Under the pieces are notes generated by a model. It was given only the letters and a program-made list of their open reading frames with translations, ran no database searches and was not told where the DNA came from. A stretch of DNA of 64,000 bases from Pseudomonas panipatensis (GTDB lineage Bacteria; Pseudomonadota; Gammaproteobacteria; Pseudomonadales; Pseudomonadaceae): the NCBI RefSeq assembly GCF_900099785.1, contig NZ_FNDS01000007.1, positions 310,001 through 374,000 on the forward strand, given 5' to 3'. The position numbers were made by a program, and so were the translations under genes. Positions 58,018 through 64,000 of this stretch are shown here, piece after piece. Within the stretch, counting starts at the first letter, position 1. Each line of letters starts with the position of its first letter.

Positions 58018-59058
58018 TCAATTCGCGCCGCCGGCCTGTTGCAGATGCAGTGACAGCCAACCGCGAACGCGGCGATAGAGTTGCTCCTGCTCGGTCGCCG
58101 GGTCCGCCGGCAGGGCATTCATGCCGACCTGCACGTACGTCTTGCCGCGCTCGCGCTTGCTCGCCTGCAGGCGCAAATGGGCGGCGTCGCGGTCGTCGCG
58201 GCGATCCTTGTAATAGAAGTCTCCGGCGGCCAGTTGCAGGCGCGGCACCATGTCTTCCAGGGGCGGACGGAACTCCCGGGGCATTTCCGCGGCGACCAGC
58301 AGCAGGTTGTGGATTTCGCTCGGCTCGCGCTCGGCGAGGAAGCGAGCGGCCCAGTAGGCTCCGGTGCCGTGGCCGAGGAGGATGACGCTCTTGGGTTTGT
58401 TCTGCAGGGCGAAGTCGACCCCGGCCTGGATGCGCGCCAGTACCCGGTCGGCATAAGCCTTGCGCCGCTCGATGGCCGGGTCCGGCGCGGGCGGCGCTTC
58501 GCTGCTGGTCGCGGCGGGCTCGCCGCCCGCGCTGGCGCCTGGGGTTTCCGGCGTCGGCGTGGCGTCGGCGCCCTTGGTGTTTTTCTCGCCACTCGCGTCG
58601 GCGGCGGAGTTGGCCGCAGCCGGCTCCGGGTTCTGCTCGGCGGGGGCGGCCAGGCTGTCCTGCGGATCGGGCAGGGTCAGGCTGAGGGTCTGCCAGCCGG
58701 CGTCGGGCAGCTTGTGCCGCAGCGGGCCGACCGCCACGGGCCAATCGGCATTTTCGCCGTCGCCGGGCACCAGGATGACCACGCCCTCGGCCTCGGGAGC
58801 GTTGGCCGGCAGCCAGAGCGCGAGGAAGCTTTCTTGGCCGGCCTGCAGAGTCTGCTGTTGCTTGTCCGGCAGTTGCCGCTGCAGGTTGCCGGCGTCTGCC
58901 TGGCTGCGCTCCTCCAGCGCCGGGCGGCTCGGGCTGGGCGCGGTTTTCTCCGCGGCGGCTGGAGTGGCGGGGGCATCCTCGGCCCAGCCTGGCGCCAGCG
59001 GCAGCAGGCTCAGGACGAGGCTCAGGGCGAGGCGGGGCGGAGACGCTGGGCGTGGCAT
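58018..59058 (-). CDS. DUF3530 family periplasmic alpha/beta-hydrolase-like protein
   Basis: 346 residues from ATG 59058 (MPRPASPPRLALSLVL). Signal peptide to about residue 26 (GWAEDAPA). A two-part alpha/beta hydrolase fold is split by a ~65-residue Ala/Pro/Glu/Ser linker (about 150-210). The nucleophile-elbow position reads GHGTGAYWA, where GxSxG is expected, so the nucleophile is replaced by Thr or lost. Function unknown. Convergent with djlA (10 bases apart). Confidence 0.75.
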   Translation of the reverse strand: MPRPASPPRLALSLVLSLLPLAPGWAEDAPATPAAAEKTAPSPSRPALEERSQADAGNLQRQLPDKQQQTLQAGQESFLALWLPANAPEAEGVVILVPGDGENADWPVAVGPLRHKLPDAGWQTLSLTLPDPQDSLAAPAEQNPEPAAANSAADASGEKNTKGADATPTPETPGASAGGEPAATSSEAPPAPDPAIERRKAYADRVLARIQAGVDFALQNKPKSVILLGHGTGAYWAARFLAEREPSEIHNLLLVAAEMPREFRPPLEDMVPRLQLAAGDFYYKDRRDDRDAAHLRLQASKRERGKTYVQVGMNALPADPATEQEQLYRRVRGWLSLHLQQAGGAN

Positions 59059-59244
59059 CGGTGGCTTCCGGGCGTTGACCTTGCAAGGCTTGGCCCTGGC
59101 AATCAGGGCTGGGGCGAAAGCGGCCAGCCTAATGCCTTGGCGCTGCTTTGTCAGGCAGCGTCCTTGGCGAGTTCGCCTCGCTCTGCGGTAAGGTAGCTGC
59201 GCTTTTTCCTCGGGGAGCGGCGTGAGCCGCGTGGTGCTGCCGGC

Positions 59245-61662
59245 ATGAGTCGTCTGTCCTGGAACGCCCTTGTGGCGCTTCTTCTGTGTATTCCGCTGTG
59301 GGTGATGGCGCAGCCAGCGTCGGTCGCTCCAGACCTGGATCCCACCCAGCGCGCTTGGTTGCAGGAGCACCCGCTGCTGCGCGTCGGAGTCGTCCTGGAT
59401 ACGCCTTACGCCCAGCAGGACCGCCGCCTGCAGCAGCTTTCCGGGGCCAATATCGAACTGCTCCAATGGCTCGCCGCATCATTGCAGGTCAGCCTGCAGT
59501 GGCGGATCTACATCGATCAGGAGGAGCTGGAGCGCGCCGCCCGTGCCGGCGAGATCGACATTGCGCCAGGACTCGCGCAGACGCCGGCCAGCCTGCGCGA
59601 ATGGCTGTTTTCCGACCCCTACCTGCGGGTCCCGCGCTTGCTGCTGGGGTTCCGTGAGGGGCCGGGCGCGGTGGAGCTGGAGCACCTGGGCGGCAACGAG
59701 CCGGTGGCTGTGCGCGGTCCCGGGCAGGTGGCTGACTACCTGCGTGGCACCTATTCCGGGTTGAACCTGCAGATCACCGACAGCGACCGCGAGGCCTTGC
59801 GTCGGGTGCTCAGCCAGGAAGCGAGCTACGCGGTGGTCGATGAGGCGCACCTGGCCCGCCTCAGTCGCGAAGCGGAGTTCGCCGATTTCCGGGTGCTCGC
59901 CGATATCGGCTATCCACAGTTGCTGCGCCTGGCCACCCGCCGCGAGCTGCCGCAGTTGGCCGCTATCCTCGACGCGGCGCTGCGCGCGCTGCCGGTGAAG
60001 GACCTCGACCGCCTGCACGAGCACTGGCTGCAACCGCAGTACCCGCGCCTGGGCCAGTCCCCCGGCTTCTGGCAGAACCTCTGCCTGCTGCTCGGCCTGC
60101 TGTTGCTCCTCGCCCTGGCCACCGCGATCTGGCTGCGTCGCCAGCGCAATGCCCTGGAGCAGCGTCTGCTCGCCGCGCGGCGTGACATCGAGATGCGCCA
60201 GGCCACCGAGGAAACCCTGCGCTTGACCCAGTTCGCCATCGACAGCAGCACCGTGGGCATCCTCTGGGTCAATTGGGACAGTCACATCCGCTACGCCAAC
60301 CGTGCCGCCGAGGACATGCTCGGTTACGCCCCCGGCGAGGTCGTCGAGCGTCCGCTGTCGGACTTCGAACCGGGGCTGGACATGGACAACTGGCTGAACC
60401 TCTGGCGCCGCGCGCGCAACAGCGAAGAAGGCCCGCTGAACTTCGAGACCCGCTGCCGCCGCGCCGACGGCCAATGGCTGCCGGTGGACGTGTCGCTGAG
60501 CTTCCTGCGCTTCGGCGAGTCCGAGTACTTGCTGGTTTTCCTCGGCGATGCCACCGAGCGCCGCCGCGCCCGCGCCGCCCTGGAGGAGAGCGAGGCGCGC
60601 CTGCAGGGCATCGCCGCCAACGTGCCGGGGTTGGTGTTCCGCCTCGAGCGCAGCAGCGCCGACGAAGACGTCGCCTTCGCCTTCATCAGCGAGGGCAGCG
60701 AGGCGCTGGTCGGTTATTCGCCCAGCTACCTGATGCGCAGCGGCACCGGCATTCGTGGCCTGGTGCATCCGGCCGACCGCGAGGATTACTGGCGCAGCCA
60801 GCTGGCGGCGTTGGAGGCCGGCCGCGACTGGCACTGGCAGGGACGCATCCTGACCCGCGCCGGCGAGCAGCGCTGGGCTGACATCAAGGCCACCGCGCGC
60901 CACCTGGAAGGCGGTCGTTCGGTGTGGGACGGCGTGGTCTGGGACATCACCGAAAACAAGCAGATCGAGCTGGAGCTGGGCGAGTCGCGGGCGCAGCTGC
61001 GCGAACTGTCCGCGCACCTGGAAAGCGTGCGCGAGGAGGAGAAGGCACGCATCGCCCGCGAGGTGCATGACGAGCTTGGCCAGGTGCTCACCGTGCTCAA
61101 GCTGGAAACCTCCATGTGCGAGCTGGCTTATGCCGAGCTGGACCCGGGGCTGAAGGAGCGCCTGGGCAATATGAAGAAGCTCATCGCCCAGTTGTTCCAA
61201 CTGGTGCGCGACGTCGCCTCGGCCCTGCGTCCGCCGATCCTCGACGCCGGCATCGGCTCGGCGCTGGAGTGGCAGGCGCGGCGCTTCGAGGCGCGCACGC
61301 ATATCCCCTGTCTGGTCGAGGTGCCGGAGAATCCGCCGCGCCTGGCCGATGCCAAGGCCATCGGCCTGTTCCGCATCCTCCAGGAGGCGCTGACCAATGT
61401 CATGCGCCACGCCGAGGCGCATACTGTCGAACTGGGCCTGACGGTGGAGAACGACGAACTCTGCCTGCGGGTGAGTGACGACGGGCGCGGCTTCGATATG
61501 GAAAGCGCCTGGCGCGGCAACTCCTTCGGCCTGGTTGGCATGCGCGAGCGTGTCTTGATGCTCGGTGGCACCCTGGAGATCGACAGCCAGCCGGGCGACG
61601 GTTGCACCTTGCGCGTGCGGGTTCCGCTGGAGGCGCAGGAGATGCCGGAGCAAAGCGCCTGA
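59245..61662 (+). CDS. agtS: hybrid-input sensor histidine kinase AgtS
   Basis: 805-residue membrane kinase. Signal peptide (1-26), periplasmic SBP_bac_3 domain (~33-262), membrane helix (~278-296), two PAS domains (~325-440 and ~450-570), HisKA_3 dimerisation domain with phospho-acceptor His608 (AREVHDELGQ), and an HATPase domain (DDGRGF). The NarX-like kinase class fits its LuxR-type partner immediately downstream. In P. aeruginosa AgtSR controls uptake of 4-aminobutyrate and 5-aminovalerate; I transfer the name by architecture and position. Confidence 0.82.
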   Translation: MSRLSWNALVALLLCIPLWVMAQPASVAPDLDPTQRAWLQEHPLLRVGVVLDTPYAQQDRRLQQLSGANIELLQWLAASLQVSLQWRIYIDQEELERAARAGEIDIAPGLAQTPASLREWLFSDPYLRVPRLLLGFREGPGAVELEHLGGNEPVAVRGPGQVADYLRGTYSGLNLQITDSDREALRRVLSQEASYAVVDEAHLARLSREAEFADFRVLADIGYPQLLRLATRRELPQLAAILDAALRALPVKDLDRLHEHWLQPQYPRLGQSPGFWQNLCLLLGLLLLLALATAIWLRRQRNALEQRLLAARRDIEMRQATEETLRLTQFAIDSSTVGILWVNWDSHIRYANRAAEDMLGYAPGEVVERPLSDFEPGLDMDNWLNLWRRARNSEEGPLNFETRCRRADGQWLPVDVSLSFLRFGESEYLLVFLGDATERRRARAALEESEARLQGIAANVPGLVFRLERSSADEDVAFAFISEGSEALVGYSPSYLMRSGTGIRGLVHPADREDYWRSQLAALEAGRDWHWQGRILTRAGEQRWADIKATARHLEGGRSVWDGVVWDITENKQIELELGESRAQLRELSAHLESVREEEKARIAREVHDELGQVLTVLKLETSMCELAYAELDPGLKERLGNMKKLIAQLFQLVRDVASALRPPILDAGIGSALEWQARRFEARTHIPCLVEVPENPPRLADAKAIGLFRILQEALTNVMRHAEAHTVELGLTVENDELCLRVSDDGRGFDMESAWRGNSFGLVGMRERVLMLGGTLEIDSQPGDGCTLRVRVPLEAQEMPEQSA

Positions 61663-61710
61663 GGCATTCGCAGAAGTGCCGGGCATGAATGATTTTCGGA
61701 GAGACGAAGC

Positions 61711-62340
61711 GTGATTCGAGTACTGGTTGCGGAAGACCACACCATCGTCCGCGAGGGCATCAAGCAACTGATCGGCATGGCCAAGGACCTGCAAGTCGTG
61801 GGCGAGGCCACCAACGGCGAACAGTTGCTGGAGACCCTGCGCCAGGTGCCCTGCGAAGTGGTCCTGCTGGATATCTCCATGCCCGGGGTCAACGGCCTCG
61901 AGGCCATTCCGCGGATACGCGCGCTGAGCAATCCGCCGGCGATCCTCATGCTGTCCATGCACGACGAAGTGCAGATGGCCGCCCGCGCGCTGAAGATAGG
62001 CGCCGCCGGCTATGCCACCAAGGACAGCGATCCGGCGTTGCTGCTCACGGCCATCCGCAAGGTCGCCAGCGGTGGTCGCTACATCGACCCGGCCCTGGCG
62101 GATCGCATGGTCTTCGAAGTCGGCCTGACCGACTCGCGGCCGCCCCATGCGCTGCTCTCCGAGCGGGAGTTCTCGGTGTTCGAGCGACTGGTGCAGGGCG
62201 AGGGGGTCAACGAGATCGCCCAGCAATTGGCGGTCAGCAGCAAGACCGTGAGCACCCACAAGGCGCGCCTGATGCAGAAGCTCAGCGCGCATTCGGTCGC
62301 CGACCTGGTGAAGTACGCGGTGGAGCACAAGCTGGTCTGA
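61711..62340 (+). CDS. agtR: LuxR/NarL-type response regulator AgtR
   Basis: 209 residues from GTG 61711. Receiver domain with phospho-acceptor Asp54 (LLDISMPG) and Lys in TKDSDPAL; C-terminal LuxR HTH (EGVNEIAQQLAVSSKTVSTHKARLMQKL). Partner of the upstream kinase (48-base gap). Likely activates the downstream transporter genes. Confidence 0.85.
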   Translation: MIRVLVAEDHTIVREGIKQLIGMAKDLQVVGEATNGEQLLETLRQVPCEVVLLDISMPGVNGLEAIPRIRALSNPPAILMLSMHDEVQMAARALKIGAAGYATKDSDPALLLTAIRKVASGGRYIDPALADRMVFEVGLTDSRPPHALLSEREFSVFERLVQGEGVNEIAQQLAVSSKTVSTHKARLMQKLSAHSVADLVKYAVEHKLV

Positions 62341-62516
62341 TCCGGTATCCCTCGCGCCCTGGACTCCAACCATCGGTGCCTGTGCGGGGCTGTGGGTTTT
62401 TCCTGCGACGAATGTGCGACCTGTCCGGTTTTTTGAAAGTCCCTGCTATCTCGACTTGCCAGGAATGAGGAATCATTGCCGCCCCAGGCGTATCTCATCG
62501 AACAAGGAGAAGAGGG

Positions 62517-63554
62517 ATGTTGCGAGCGGTAACGGGTGGGCTGCTGTTCGGTCTGCTGGGCAGTGTCGCCATGCCGGCGGCAGCCGATTATGTGACGGTG
62601 ATTTCCTTCGGCGGCGCCAACAAGGCGGCCCAGGAAACCGCCTTCTACAAGCCGTTCAAGGAGGCCACCGGCAACGCGGTGGTGCACGGCTCCTATAACG
62701 GCGACCTGGATAAGCTCAAGCGCATGGTGGAAGTCAGCCATGTGTCCTGGGACGTGGTCGAGGTGGAGGCGCCGGAGTTGGCCCGTGGCTGCCAGGAAGG
62801 CTTGTTCGAGAAGCTGGACCAGCGCCTGATCGGCGATCCCGCGGACTTCGTGCCCGGCGCGGTACAACCCTGTGGCGTCGGCATCTTCGTCTGGACCACG
62901 CTGCTCGCCTACAACCAGGACAAGGTGCAGGGCAAGCCGGCGAGCTGGGCGGATTTCTGGGACGTGAAGAAGTATCCCGGCAAGCGCGGTCTGCGCTGGG
63001 GCGCCAAGTACAGCCTGGAGTTCGCCCTGATGGCCGATGGCGTGGCGGCCAAGGATGTCTACCAGGTGCTCGGCACCCAGGCGGGCGTCGATCGGGCATT
63101 CCACAAGCTCGACGAGCTCAAGCCCTACATCCACTGGTGGAAGTCCGGCCAGGACCCGGTGCGTGACCTGGCCGACGGCACCGTGGTGATGAGTTCCGCC
63201 TACAACGGCCGGATCTCCGCGGCGCAGGCCGAGCAGAAGGGCTTCCGCGTGGTCTGGAGCGGCGGCATCTACGACTTCGACTTCTGGGCGCTGCCGGCCG
63301 GCGTGTGGAAGAAAGAGCTGGCCCAGCGCTTCGTCGCCTTCGCCAGCCAGCCCGCCCAGCAGAAGGTCTTCGCCGAGAACATCGCCTACGGCCCGACCAA
63401 CCGCAAGGCGGTGGAGCAACTGGCGCCGGAAGTGGCGGCCAATCTGCCGACGGCACCGCGCAACATGGCCAACGCCGTGGGCATGAACGTCGCCTTCTGG
63501 GCCGAGCATGGCGATGCCCTGGAGCAGCGTTTCCAGGACTGGGCCAAGCGCTGA
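62517..63554 (+). CDS. ABC transporter periplasmic substrate-binding protein (spermidine/putrescine-type)
   Basis: 345 residues, signal peptide cleaved near AAA-DYV (residue ~23). The PotD-like family fold is readable (VISFGGANKAAQETAFYKPFKEATG; PGKRGLRWGAKYSLEFALMADG; PTNRKAVEQL). Located between AgtR and the transporter ATPase, so it probably delivers GABA, 5-aminovalerate or a related amine; in P. aeruginosa a similar gene lies at this place. Separated from the ATPase by 203 bases with a strong hairpin. Confidence 0.87.
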   Translation: MLRAVTGGLLFGLLGSVAMPAAADYVTVISFGGANKAAQETAFYKPFKEATGNAVVHGSYNGDLDKLKRMVEVSHVSWDVVEVEAPELARGCQEGLFEKLDQRLIGDPADFVPGAVQPCGVGIFVWTTLLAYNQDKVQGKPASWADFWDVKKYPGKRGLRWGAKYSLEFALMADGVAAKDVYQVLGTQAGVDRAFHKLDELKPYIHWWKSGQDPVRDLADGTVVMSSAYNGRISAAQAEQKGFRVVWSGGIYDFDFWALPAGVWKKELAQRFVAFASQPAQQKVFAENIAYGPTNRKAVEQLAPEVAANLPTAPRNMANAVGMNVAFWAEHGDALEQRFQDWAKR

Positions 63555-63619
63555 GTCGTAATTGGATATGCCGGTGTCGCAATCAGTGAGGCGCCGGTTT
63601 TTCTTGCCTGATAAGCCCA

Positions 63620-63651
63620 GATCGTCTGTAGGGATCGCCCTACAGACGATC
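63620..63651. repeat. perfect 14-bp inverted repeat before the ABC ATPase gene
   Basis: GATCGTCTGTAGGG-ATCG-CCCTACAGACGATC, 14/14 matched. No T run follows (CTCTTCTACC), so it is not a standard terminator. It may be an mRNA-stabilising stem between the binding-protein and ATPase genes, or an operator. Confidence 0.7.
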
Positions 63652-63757
63652 CTCTTCTACCCTTATAACAAGTTCTCTTCCCGCCCGATTTGCGTGTCTT
63701 GCAGGCTTCTCTAGTCTTTCCTCACGGCATTACTTTCATAAATACAAAGGTGCGGTT

Positions 63758-64000
63758 ATGGCCGAGACTCAGGCGAACGATGTGCTGGTGAGCTTCCGTG
63801 GCGTGCAGAAGAGCTACGACGGCGAGTCCCTCATCGTCAAAGACCTCAATCTGGATATTCGCAAAGGCGAGTTCCTGACTCTGCTGGGACCGTCCGGTTC
63901 CGGTAAGACCACCAGCCTGATGATGCTGGCCGGTTTCGAAACCCCGACGTCCGGCGAGATCCTCCTGGCCGGCCGCTCCATCAACAACGTCCCTCCGCAC
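63758..64000 (+). CDS. ABC transporter ATP-binding protein, 3' end outside the window
   Basis: 81 codons visible from ATG 63758 (MAETQANDVLVSFRGVQKSYDG). Walker A GPSGSGKTT at 44-52 followed by SLMMLAGFETPTSGEI, the PotA-type start. Matches the AgtA position downstream of the AgtSR genes. Cut by the window end. Confidence 0.9.
   Translation, partial: MAETQANDVLVSFRGVQKSYDGESLIVKDLNLDIRKGEFLTLLGPSGSGKTTSLMMLAGFETPTSGEILLAGRSINNVPPH

Noticed and set aside
59479-62373. 964-codon minus-strand open frame opposite agtS/agtR
   Set aside because: Antisense shadow; the plus-strand kinase and response regulator have all motifs.

Overview
The window is a high-GC chromosome segment of a Pseudomonas close to the P. 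aeruginosa / P. nitroreducens / P. citronellolis side of the genus. The basis is codon use, an RsmY small RNA with a GacA box, and a right half whose order rmcA-rpoD-dnaG-rpsU-tsaD-plsY-folB-folK-cca-spoVR/yeaH/prkA-glpE-apaH-apaG-rsmA-pdxA-surA-lptD-amgK-murU-djlA-agtS/agtR follows the P. aeruginosa PA0575-PA0603 block as I recall it.

Layout. 1-6.9 kb: three paralogous long-chain acyl-CoA dehydrogenases (the first cut by the window edge) with a membrane diguanylate cyclase between the first two. 7.0-7.2 kb: the regulatory RNA rsmY. 7.2-15.9 kb: two LysR regulators, a MOSC protein, an SDR oxidoreductase, an FNR-like regulator with an altered cysteine set, a COG4705-type membrane protein, and a polyamine-catabolism cluster (oxidase, XRE-cupin regulator, gamma-glutamylpolyamine synthetase). 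16.0-18.0 kb: a 2OG-Fe(II) oxygenase bracketed by palindromic repeats, then a BRO-N antirepressor-like gene with interleaved inverted repeats upstream.

18,058-29,564 is an integrated mobile island of about 11.5 kb. It is bounded by 50-bp direct repeats (49/50 identical) that copy the 3' end of a CAU-anticodon tRNA gene, with a tyrosine integrase beside the intact tRNA. Its right part carries an oriT closely resembling that of the IncP plasmid RP4/RK2, a TraK-like gene, HTH genes and a zinc-finger-like protein, but no relaxase, so it looks mobilizable in trans. Its AT-rich left part is the most unusual cargo. One operon encodes a DNA-base-hypermodification-type (HMUDK-helical, HhH-like) protein, a TIR-domain protein and an Nmad2 protein, with a convergent single-TM protein. 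A second operon encodes a helical protein, a membrane-anchored dUTPase/dCTP-deaminase-fold protein lacking the usual catalytic motif, and a small two-TM protein. I regard these as candidate anti-phage systems keyed to modified DNA or nucleotides. This is inference from domain content and context. A decayed IS3-family element lies just upstream.

29.6-64 kb is core genome: c-di-GMP control (RmcA), the rpsU-dnaG-rpoD macromolecular-synthesis cluster, folate and tRNA maturation, the PrkA stress operon, the apaH/rsmA/pdxA/surA/lptD outer-membrane and ribosome operon, the AmgK-MurU cell-wall recycling pair, and the AgtSR two-component system with a binding protein and a truncated ABC ATPase at the right edge.
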